Shown here in pieces: positions 56,556 through 64,000 of a stretch of DNA of 64,000 bases (position 1 is its first letter; each line of letters begins with the position of its first letter). A program made the position numbers and the translations under genes. The notes under the pieces were generated by a model. The model ran no database searches. It saw only the letters and a program-made list of their open reading frames with translations, and was not told the origin of the DNA. Origin of the DNA: Flavobacterium pisciphilum (GTDB taxonomy: Bacteria > Bacteroidota > Bacteroidia > Flavobacteriales > Flavobacteriaceae); assembly GCF_020905345.1 (NCBI RefSeq), contig NZ_JAJJMO010000001.1, positions 1,116,001 to 1,180,000 of the forward strand. Reading direction: 5' to 3'.

Positions 56556-58139
56556 TTAGAATTGATTCACTCCTGTATCCCACCAAAGTCTGGTTGCACC
56601 TGTGTCAACACCTCCAAGCAGTTGAACACCTTGCGTATAACCTGCTGAGTTGGAAGTTTTTTCCTGAACTGGAAAATTCAGCCTTCTTACAAAAGTTCCA
56701 GCAGGAATTTTACCGGAAGAAAAATTATTTGTTGGTAAAAATAATTTTGGATAACCTGTTCTTCTCGTTTCAGCCCAAGCTTCTTGTCCATCAGGAAAAA
56801 TTGCGAGCCATTTCTGAGTTTGAATTTTTTGAAGTTTAACTTCATTAGATGCAGCGTCAGACCATTTGATCGTAACTAGATTTTGCGCAACAATATTATT
56901 AACTGCATTTAAAGGGTCTGTGAAATTTGCAGGCAATAATGTATCATCATTAATATAACTAGTAGCGCTTCCAGCACCATTTTGCGCAAACGAAGTAGCA
57001 ATACCTGATTCATAGAAAGACTGAGGAGTTCCTCCCATATTCCATCCTTTTAATGCTCCTTCAGCTTTTAAGAAATGAGATTCCGTAGCTGTAAACCAAG
57101 GAATTTGTCCATTACTTACAATACTCCCAATTTTAGAGAATTGGTCAGCTTTAGCTGTTCTGTAATCGTCATCAACTAAAGTTCCCATTCTAATACCTTG
57201 ATAAGTGCCAATAACACTTTTATTAAAATATTGCTCTCTTCTCGGATCATTGTAACCATTCATAATTGATGCAATTGCACCTCCAACATTAATATCAGCC
57301 CATTGATTAGTATAAGTATTAACTGGGTGATCTGCCAAATAAAATATATTATCCGCGTTTACATCAATAGTACCAAATCCTGAAATTGCAGCTTCTGCTT
57401 CAGCCTTTGCTCTTACTGGATCAACATTCGAAATTCTCATTGCTAAACGAAGACGCAATGAATTAGCAAACTTAATCCAATTTACAACAACTCCTTTTGC
57501 AGTAGTACCATCAGTTGGATCTTTCGTGTCTACAAAAAAAGTACTTTTTGCATCAGCAGTAGCAAAAGGAGACAATATATCTACAGCCATTTTCAACTCT
57601 TTAAAAAACTGATCATAGACATCTTTTTGAGAATCATACGGTACTGTTGCAGATTCTGAACCAAAAGCAGAATAAACTATTGGTCCATGATAATCTGTTA
57701 TTTTATGCATTGCATATACCTTTAAAATCAAAGACCATGCATAATACTTAGGTCCTTTTTGCTCAACTAATCGTTTAACTGTTAAAGAATTAACCATTTC
57801 TCTTCTATACGCATTTTCCCATGCTGCATTGTTCCATCCATCCAAAAGAACGTAGGTTGAATTGTTATTATTCCCTTCAAAATTGTGAGGGGTCCCCATG
57901 TAACCAGAAAAAATATCGGCATTTAGGTTAAATTGAATATCACCTCTCCAGTCGTCTTCAACAAGAATATACATCCATCTTTGCATTGCTCTAATGGGCG
58001 CCTTCACATTATTAAAATCTTGCTCTAATTCTTTATTTGTAAAATTATTTTTATTTGAATTAACATCCTCAAAGTCACTGGTACAAGCTCCTAAGGAGAA
58101 AGCCAAGACTACACTAAAAATTAATAATTTATTTTTCAT
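56556..58139 (-). CDS. SusD/RagB-family chitooligosaccharide-binding lipoprotein, first pair
   Basis: A 527-residue lipoprotein (lipobox SLGA-Cys19) with the same opening as the second SusD (TSDFEDVNSNKNNFTNKEL), VVNWIKFANSLRLRLAM and QKWLAIFPDGQEAWAETRRTGYP. It should work as the lid of the susC at 58291-61323. The gap to that susC is 151 bp, unlike the 10-bp gap in the other pair. A strong terminator follows, so this susCD pair appears to be its own transcription unit. Confidence 0.93.
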   Translation of the reverse strand: MKNKLLIFSVVLAFSLGACTSDFEDVNSNKNNFTNKELEQDFNNVKAPIRAMQRWMYILVEDDWRGDIQFNLNADIFSGYMGTPHNFEGNNNNSTYVLLDGWNNAAWENAYRREMVNSLTVKRLVEQKGPKYYAWSLILKVYAMHKITDYHGPIVYSAFGSESATVPYDSQKDVYDQFFKELKMAVDILSPFATADAKSTFFVDTKDPTDGTTAKGVVVNWIKFANSLRLRLAMRISNVDPVRAKAEAEAAISGFGTIDVNADNIFYLADHPVNTYTNQWADINVGGAIASIMNGYNDPRREQYFNKSVIGTYQGIRMGTLVDDDYRTAKADQFSKIGSIVSNGQIPWFTATESHFLKAEGALKGWNMGGTPQSFYESGIATSFAQNGAGSATSYINDDTLLPANFTDPLNAVNNIVAQNLVTIKWSDAASNEVKLQKIQTQKWLAIFPDGQEAWAETRRTGYPKLFLPTNNFSSGKIPAGTFVRRLNFPVQEKTSNSAGYTQGVQLLGGVDTGATRLWWDTGVNQF

Positions 58140-58290
58140 TTGTAAATTTTTATTGTTATTAAAATTACCTTTAATCTTATATGATTCAACGTCTTATTAT
58201 TATTTCAGTTACTCTTTCAAATATTGAAGCTGAAAAAAATTAAAACATCATAAAAAACAAAAAGGTTTTATCCCTTATAAGAAAACACTA

Positions 58291-61200
58291 CTAGAATGTT
58301 AAATTCAAGTTCATACCAATACTTCTTGTAGATGGAGCACCAAATATATCGATACCCTGTAATCCCTCACCTGTACTTAACGTTACGTTTGGATCAAATG
58401 GAGCATCTTTATAAAAGAAAAATAAGTTTTTCCCAACAAGAGAAAGATTTACTGTTTTAAAAATAGTTTCTTTACCAAAGTCAAAAGTATATCCTAATGA
58501 AAGCTCACCTAGTCTAACATTTGTCGCTTTATACATATACTCCCCAGTAGCTCCACTTCTATCTCCTACTACTTCATAATACTTCTCTGTATTGTATAAT
58601 CCTTGAAATTTAGAACCATCATTATTTACTGCATCTATAGCAACTCCTCCGGCTTTTCTTTGGTCTCCTGATTTTTGAGAAACACCATAATTATCTAACA
58701 TTGATTCAGTTAAACTCATCACATTTCCTCCAAATCTTCCATCAATAAGCACATTCAAGAAAAACTTTTTGTATTTAAATGAATTAGAGAATCCTAACAT
58801 AAAATCTGGATTTGAAGTACCAAGCTCAACCCAATCCGTTTTTTGAATTTTTCCAGCATCATCAAGCACAATTTGTCCTTGAGCATTTCTTACAATATTT
58901 TTCCCTTCAATTATACCAAATGGCTTTCCTTCAATTAAACGGTATCTATAACTATTTGGATCACCATTTGTCAAAAGAACTCCACTATCTTTAAACTCTT
59001 CACCTAAAGATTTTACTAAATTTTTATTTGATGCATAGTTAACTGCTATGTCCCAAGAAAATCTATCAGTAACTATTGCTTTTGCAGATACTGTAATTTC
59101 AAAACCTTTATTTTCAATACTACCAGCATTAAAAGCATAATTAGTGTACCCAAAAGGATTTGTTAAAGGAGCAGGTATTGTAACCAATTGATTTTTTGTT
59201 TCATTTTGATAGTAAGTAAAATCAAGTCCAAATCTATTATTTACAAATCTCCATTCTGTACCAATTTCAAATGAATTTTGTTTCTCAGGTTTTATAGAAC
59301 TTCCTGGTCTTGGTCCGGTTACTGGACTAAATACACTACCAAAAGACAGGGTGTTTTTTGGTGAAGTTAAAAAAGGAGTAACATCATTACCTACCTGAGC
59401 AAAAGATGCCCTAACTTTTCCATAACTTATTGCTTCAGGCAATGTAACCATTTGACTTACGATAGCAGTAAGACCAACAGAAGGATAGAAAAACCCTAAA
59501 TTTTCAGTATTAACCAATGTAGAAGACCAATCATTTCTTCCTGTTACATCAAGAAAAAGCATGTCTTTGTAACCAAAAGTAGCGCTACCAAATACAGACT
59601 GTATCTCTTTTTCCGCGCCAATAGTTTGGGTATTTGCTGAAGCTGAAACAAAATTATTAAGGTTAAACCAGTTTGCATTAACCAATCCTTTTACTCCTGA
59701 ATCATTACCTATTGCATCATTAACAGTAGATTTTGTGATACTCGCACCTAAAATAGCATTAAAAGTAAAGTCATTATTAATTTTTGTATTAACAGTACCA
59801 ATAAAATCACCATACAATTGAGAACTTTCACTTACAGAATAAATATATCTACCCGTGCTTGCTGCTAAAGTTAAATCTGTACCTGCAAAAACTTTTTTCT
59901 CATATTTATTGTACATTTTATTGTACCCCCCTCTTGCTTTGAAACTCAACCAATTATTTGCCTTATAAGTCAAAGCAATAGAACCTATAAAAGATTGATT
60001 GACATCATTAGATACGTTTCTGTTTTGAATCCAATATGGATTTTGAATTATATCACTAGTTTTATTAGTCCATCTCTGAGTATATAGATTTCGAACTGGA
60101 TCAAACACTTCAAAATTATTCTTGTAGTCATTAAAATCATTTCCTCTAGGGAACAAATAAACCCCTGTTAAAGGATTATAATATAATGCATTCGTTGGTT
60201 TATTTTTAATTTTTTGATCCGCAAAAGAGAAAGCCCCATCTACTGTTAGTTTATCATCAAACAATTTTACACTCTGACGAATACCAATATTATTTTTCTT
60301 TAATTCATTTGTTGGCATAACACCTGCAACTTGTGTGTTTGCGTATGTAAGACTTGTACTTGCTTTTTCACTTCCGCTATTAATTCCAACTGAATTTATA
60401 AAAGTCATACCTGTATTAAAAAAATCAGGTACATGATTAGGAGAGTCTTTTTCTGCTCCCCAAGTTTTTTCACTTCCTGCTTTTGCAACATAAGAAGTTT
60501 GGAATTTAGGTAATGAGATTACATTATCTACAAATAAACTTGAAGTATAATTTGCTGTTACAACTCCTACTTTACCTTTTTTGGTCGTTACAAGAATAAC
60601 TCCATTTGCTCCCTGACTACCATATAAAGCAGCAGCCGAAGCTCCTTTTAATACAGTCATAGATTCGATATCCTCAGGATTCATCAAAGATACTGCATCC
60701 CCACCATCTCTATTACCTCCAGCTTTGTCTCCAAAAACATCATTTCCTTGTGCTGTGGAAGAATTCAATAAAGGAATACCATCAACAACATACAATGGTT
60801 GGTTGTTTGAAATTGATGAATTACCACGAATTGTTACTTTGACAGAACCTCCCGAACCAGAAGAACTCCTACCTACAACTAAACCTGAAACTTTTCCAGA
60901 TAAACTATTAATAAGATTCGCATCTTTTACGCGAGTCATTTCATCCCCTTTTAGCTCCTGGGCGGCATAAGTTAAAGATTTTTTTGTCTTTTTAATACCT
61001 AGTGAAGTCACAAGAACTTCATTCAATACATTTGAAGCTGCATTCTTTAACTTTACATTAACAGTAGCAGCATCACCTACAACTAGGTTTTGCGTCTCCA
61101 AACCTACATAGCTAAAGACTAAAGTTTGCCCTTTTTGAGCCTCAATAGAGAACACACCGTCAAAATCGGTAATTGCCCCCTTATTCCCTCCTTGAACTGA

Positions 61201-61323
61201 TACTGAAGCACCTGGCAACGGTAATCCATCGGAATCGGTAATCACACCTTTAATATTTTTTACTTGTGCAAGCGAAACCTGCGCCGTAAAAACAATCATA
61301 AAGATTAAGAAAATTTTTTTCAT
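58291..61323 (-). CDS. SusC/RagA-family TonB-dependent transporter, first pair
   Basis: 1,010 residues with signal peptide, carboxypeptidase-regulatory-like domain (~22-100), plug (~110-235, [20 protein letters not shown]) and barrel ending [11 protein letters not shown]. It resembles the other SusC throughout, closest in the first ~130 residues. The pair corresponds to the CusCI/CusCII arrangement of the F. johnsoniae chitin locus. It lies head to head with the LytS gene, across a 277-bp region holding an operator palindrome. Confidence 0.95.
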   Translation of the reverse strand: MKKIFLIFMIVFTAQVSLAQVKNIKGVITDSDGLPLPGASVSVQGGNKGAITDFDGVFSIEAQKGQTLVFSYVGLETQNLVVGDAATVNVKLKNAASNVLNEVLVTSLGIKKTKKSLTYAAQELKGDEMTRVKDANLINSLSGKVSGLVVGRSSSGSGGSVKVTIRGNSSISNNQPLYVVDGIPLLNSSTAQGNDVFGDKAGGNRDGGDAVSLMNPEDIESMTVLKGASAAALYGSQGANGVILVTTKKGKVGVVTANYTSSLFVDNVISLPKFQTSYVAKAGSEKTWGAEKDSPNHVPDFFNTGMTFINSVGINSGSEKASTSLTYANTQVAGVMPTNELKKNNIGIRQSVKLFDDKLTVDGAFSFADQKIKNKPTNALYYNPLTGVYLFPRGNDFNDYKNNFEVFDPVRNLYTQRWTNKTSDIIQNPYWIQNRNVSNDVNQSFIGSIALTYKANNWLSFKARGGYNKMYNKYEKKVFAGTDLTLAASTGRYIYSVSESSQLYGDFIGTVNTKINNDFTFNAILGASITKSTVNDAIGNDSGVKGLVNANWFNLNNFVSASANTQTIGAEKEIQSVFGSATFGYKDMLFLDVTGRNDWSSTLVNTENLGFFYPSVGLTAIVSQMVTLPEAISYGKVRASFAQVGNDVTPFLTSPKNTLSFGSVFSPVTGPRPGSSIKPEKQNSFEIGTEWRFVNNRFGLDFTYYQNETKNQLVTIPAPLTNPFGYTNYAFNAGSIENKGFEITVSAKAIVTDRFSWDIAVNYASNKNLVKSLGEEFKDSGVLLTNGDPNSYRYRLIEGKPFGIIEGKNIVRNAQGQIVLDDAGKIQKTDWVELGTSNPDFMLGFSNSFKYKKFFLNVLIDGRFGGNVMSLTESMLDNYGVSQKSGDQRKAGGVAIDAVNNDGSKFQGLYNTEKYYEVVGDRSGATGEYMYKATNVRLGELSLGYTFDFGKETIFKTVNLSLVGKNLFFFYKDAPFDPNVTLSTGEGLQGIDIFGAPSTRSIGMNLNLTF

Positions 61324-61387
61324 GGTTATATATTTTTGTTAGTTAAAGGATAAAATTATTCTTAAATATTTGTTAAGAAAAATAAAA

Positions 61388-61417
61388 TATACCAACAGCA
61401 AAAAAATGTAAACAAAC
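61388..61417 (-). promoter_or_regulatory. Paired 21-bp-spaced GTT repeats before first susC, candidate LytTR site
   Basis: On the minus strand GTTTGTTTA (61417-61409) and GTTGGTATA (61396-61388) lie 21 bp apart, the latter leading into TATATTTT 65 nt before the ATG. Spacing and position are identical to those at the other susC. Confidence 0.5.
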
Positions 61418-61440
61418 GACATAAAACAATCAACAATATG

Positions 61441-61464
61441 CTATACGAAAACGTTTTCATATAA
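61441..61464. promoter_or_regulatory. Palindromic operator before first susC
   Basis: CTATAC-GAAAACGTTTTC-ATATAA contains the same 12-bp core as the site at 56348-56371 and lies the same 51 nt upstream of the GTT repeats. It also lies ~140 nt before the divergent LytS gene. Confidence 0.6.
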
Positions 61465-61600
61465 AAATTATGACGTGTTTTATGTTTTTTTTGAAATTTT
61501 ATTTAAAAAATAGTTGACTTTAACAACTAATTGTTTAAAGTTGCAGAAAATATCTTCGTCCAAATAAAACCTACTTAAATAATTGAATACAATTAATAAA

Positions 61601-62635
61601 ATGAAATTCGACATTAAGCTTCAAAATCATCTATGGTTTTGGGGGGTTTATTTTACGTTAAATTTCTTAAGATGGGGAGCCTACTTTAATAACTATCAAT
61701 ATTCCTTCAAATCGAATCTTATAGAATTTTCATTACACATACCATTAGTATATTTTAATTTATTTGTTCTAGTACCTCGATATGTATTAAAATCAAAATA
61801 TATCAAATACACCTTTAGTTTAATATTAAGCTTGTTTGCCATTTACTTAATTAAAACTGCTCTTACCTATTATATAATATCACAAAACATTTGGCCAGAA
61901 GCAAATAGAGAATACAGACCATTCGAAATAAATCATATCGTTGCTGTATGTATAGGTGAATTGTATGTACTAGCAATGGCTTCCTCAGTTTATTTAACAC
62001 TTACATGGTTAAGAGAAAGAGAAAGGAATCGATCTTTGAGAGAAAATCAATTCAAAATAAAATTAAAGTATCTAGAAAATCAAATACAACCCCATTTTTT
62101 CTTTAATACCTTAAATAATCTGTACGCATTATCTCTAGAATCATCAGATAAAGTTCCAGATGTGATTATCAAGCTTTCAAGATTAATGGAATATGTTTTA
62201 TATGACATAAAAGGAACCAAATCTGTTAAATTAATTCAAGAAATAGATTATATCCATAATTATGTTGAAATAGAAAAACTCCGATTTGAAAATGTCGAAG
62301 TTAGCATCAATTTGGAGTCAGACATAGATGAAGTCGAGGTTCCGCCATTAATTTTCATCTCATTAATAGAAAATGCTTTCAAACACGGAGGCCTTAATAA
62401 CCCCAATTTAAAAATAAAAGTAAATTGTAAAATCATCGATAACAAAACTCTGGATTTTGAAGTAATAAATAATTTTGTACATTCACAAAATCTTAAGACA
62501 AAGAAAGGGATTGGCTTAGCTAACACCCAAAAGAGACTAAAACTAATCTATAAAAATAATTACAATTTAGAATATAAAACTAAATTCAATTATTACATAA
62601 TTCGCTTGCAAATACCTATTAATAATGAAGATTAA
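61601..62635 (+). CDS. LytS/YehU-type sensor histidine kinase
   Basis: 344 residues from the ATG at 61601; a TTG at 61583 in the same frame is unlikely. Four TM helices (~10-28, ~41-60, ~70-92, ~113-137) precede a His_kinase domain with His165 in QIQPHFFFNTLNNLYAL, and a HATPase with IENAFKHGG and GIGLANTQKRL. This is the class that works with LytTR regulators. There is no periplasmic sensor domain. Its stop overlaps the regulator start by 11 bp, so they are coupled. The corresponding pair in F. johnsoniae sits in the chitin locus. Confidence 0.92.
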   Translation: MKFDIKLQNHLWFWGVYFTLNFLRWGAYFNNYQYSFKSNLIEFSLHIPLVYFNLFVLVPRYVLKSKYIKYTFSLILSLFAIYLIKTALTYYIISQNIWPEANREYRPFEINHIVAVCIGELYVLAMASSVYLTLTWLRERERNRSLRENQFKIKLKYLENQIQPHFFFNTLNNLYALSLESSDKVPDVIIKLSRLMEYVLYDIKGTKSVKLIQEIDYIHNYVEIEKLRFENVEVSINLESDIDEVEVPPLIFISLIENAFKHGGLNNPNLKIKVNCKIIDNKTLDFEVINNFVHSQNLKTKKGIGLANTQKRLKLIYKNNYNLEYKTKFNYYIIRLQIPINNED

Positions 62636-63326
62636 ATGCGTATTGATTGACGATGAACCATTAGCAATCAAAGTTCTACAAAACTATTTTACAAATTTTA
62701 CCGATTTTGAAATTACCGGTACATTTGTTAACGCACTTGAAGCACTGGACTTTATAAACAACAACAGTGTTGATGCCGTATTCTTGGATATTAATATGCC
62801 AATGATGACCGGCTTTGAACTTATTAGCTTAATAGAAAATAAAACTAAAGTTATTATAACTACGGCTTTTAGAGAATTTGCTGCCGAAAGTTACGATCTT
62901 GAAGTATTAGATTATTTAGTAAAACCTATTCCATTACCTCGATTTATAAAATGTATCAATAAAATTACTACAGAATACAATTTAAAGAATAATATCAAGG
63001 TTGAGAACCATCGTGTGGAACCCCATCTTTTTATCAAAGTAGATAAAAAAATGATAAAGATAAATATTGATGAAATCTTATTTGTAGAGGGAATGAAAGA
63101 ATATATCAAGGTAGTAACTCTTGATAAAACATACATTACACACAAGTCATTAACCGCATTATCAGACGAGTTACCTGCAGATAGATTTATGCGTATTCAC
63201 AAATCTTATCTAATTGCTGTCAATAAAGTGAAATCTATTGAAGGAAACCGCATACAAATCCAATCTTTTACTTTGCCAATAGGTAGGAATTATAGCAAAG
63301 AAGTAAAAAACAAAATATTAGAATAA
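62625..63326 (+). CDS. LytTR-family response regulator
   Basis: 233 residues: a receiver domain (1-~120) with Asp9-Asp10, phospho-acceptor Asp55 (FLDINMP) and Lys in VKPI, then a LytTR DNA-binding domain (~135-230; LFIKVDKKMIKI, ILFVEGMKEYIKV, RIHKSYLIAVNKV). It probably activates the susC operons and the permease gene through the paired GTT repeats (inference). It overlaps the kinase gene and is followed by the sugar permease gene 178 bp later. Confidence 0.93.
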   Translation: MKIKCVLIDDEPLAIKVLQNYFTNFTDFEITGTFVNALEALDFINNNSVDAVFLDINMPMMTGFELISLIENKTKVIITTAFREFAAESYDLEVLDYLVKPIPLPRFIKCINKITTEYNLKNNIKVENHRVEPHLFIKVDKKMIKINIDEILFVEGMKEYIKVVTLDKTYITHKSLTALSDELPADRFMRIHKSYLIAVNKVKSIEGNRIQIQSFTLPIGRNYSKEVKNKILE

Positions 63327-63388
63327 CCTCCTCACTATCATCAGTTTTACATCATCAAAAAATAACACTTTGTTGAATAATTCATACC

Positions 63389-63397
63389 GTTGGTATA
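63389..63397 (+). promoter_or_regulatory. GTTGGTATA element upstream of the sugar permease
   Basis: GTTGGTATA followed by AATTT matches exactly the 3' half-sites before both susC genes. A TTTG lies at 63370-63373, 24 nt before the TATA, as at the first susC. The 5' half-site is not clear here. The start codon is 108 nt downstream. Confidence 0.4.
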
Positions 63398-63504
63398 AAT
63401 TTAACATTATTTGTCCCGTTTTATTTTTTTTTCATCGAGTTAACAAATATATTTACGCTCGTCAAAAAACAAATAAAAACAAATAAAATTAACCTTATCA
63501 CATT

Positions 63505-64000
63505 ATGAGTTCAGAAAATGTACAAACAAAATGGGGACAGTTTATCCCTCTAGTTATCGTATTCTTCTTCTGGGGATTCGTTGCGGCTAGTAATGATATA
63601 CTAATCCCAGTATTTAAAACAGCCTTTAATTTATCACAAGGAGAAAGTCAGTTAGTATCATTGGCATTTTACATAGCTTATACTGTAGGATCATTAATAT
63701 ATATGGGTATTTCTTTCTTAATCAAAGAAGATTTAGTCAACAAAATTGGTTACAAAAACGGATTATCATTAGGACTGGTTATTTCTGCTCTAGGAACACT
63801 ATTATTTTATCCAGCTGCAAACACAGGTTCATTTCCATTAATGCTATCAGGTTTATTCATCGTTGCATTAGGATTCTCACTACAACAAACAGTTGCAAAC
63901 CCATTAGCTATCGCCTTAGGCCCTATTTCAACAGGTTCACAGCGTTTAACTCTAGCAGGTGGAATCAACAACCTTGGAACAACAATTGGACCGTTAATTG
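63505..64000 (+). CDS. FucP-family sugar MFS transporter, N-terminal part (continues beyond window)
   Basis: The first 165 residues of an MFS permease in the FucP/NagP group. Helix 1 has QFIPLVIVFFFWGFVAASNDILIPVFKTAFNLS, then QSQLVSLAFYIAY-like helix 2 sequence, the inter-helix loop with NKIGYKNGLSLG, and the family motif QQTVANPLAIALG in helix 5. In this locus the likely substrate is GlcNAc or a GlcNAc oligomer made in the periplasm by GH20. The frame is open to the window end. Confidence 0.9.
   Translation, partial: MSSENVQTKWGQFIPLVIVFFFWGFVAASNDILIPVFKTAFNLSQGESQLVSLAFYIAYTVGSLIYMGISFLIKEDLVNKIGYKNGLSLGLVISALGTLLFYPAANTGSFPLMLSGLFIVALGFSLQQTVANPLAIALGPISTGSQRLTLAGGINNLGTTIGPLI

Noticed and set aside
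61583..61600. TTG start for the LytS kinase
   Set aside because: The ATG at 61601 gives a normal family N-terminus.

Overview
This 64 kb window is chromosomal DNA from a Bacteroidota bacterium, most likely Flavobacterium or a close relative. The evidence is the low GC content, SusC/SusD pairs, type IX secretion (T9SS) sorting domains, PorP/SprF, Bacteroidota-type -7 boxes (TAnnTTTG) and weak Shine-Dalgarno signals. No phage, transposase, CRISPR array, tRNA or rRNA was seen.

Layout. 1-5.1 kb: a truncated outer-membrane beta-barrel receptor gene diverges from a histidine kinase/OmpR-type regulator pair across a region with three 11-bp-phased GTTAAT repeats. Next come a ketopantoate reductase-like gene and the RNase P RNA. 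5.2-7 kb: a small conserved gene, a perfect 30-bp inverted repeat, and an array of 133-bp repeats interrupted by a small orphan gene. 7-10.3 kb: BON/LysM envelope proteins and single housekeeping or accessory genes. 10.5-12.2 kb: dnaX, split into two frames at an A10-G run that contains the A AAA AAG slippery heptamer. 12.2-18.6 kb: redox and regulatory genes, then ppx, ppk1 and a SixA-like phosphatase. 19.4-29.8 kb: a giant T9SS-exported adhesin with 16 near-identical 88-90 residue tandem units, a PorP/SprF partner and an OmpA-family protein. 30-42 kb: CAP lipoprotein, pdxH, rnz, pyrB, pyrR, a secreted metallophosphatase, a DUF418 membrane protein, a small lipoprotein, an ABC-F ATPase and a TlpA-like thioredoxin.

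42-64 kb is a complete-looking chitin utilisation locus, matching in gene order the chitin locus known from F. johnsoniae. Secreted ChiA (two GH18 domains) cleaves chitin outside the cell. Two SusC/SusD pairs import oligosaccharides. A periplasmic GH20 releases GlcNAc, an MFS permease imports it, and a NagB-PIG-L fusion handles the phosphorylated sugar. A LytS/LytTR two-component system sits beside them. Both susC promoters carry the same arrangement: a GAAAACGTTTTC palindrome, then paired GTT-type repeats 21 bp apart, then the start codon about 65 nt further on. Similar hairpins follow both susD genes.

The points most worth a second look are the reversed-frame dnaX shift site, the conserved susC control region, the 133-bp array with its embedded gene, the 11-bp-phased repeats at the two-component locus, and the ABC-F ATPase that appears to keep only one canonical composite ATP site.
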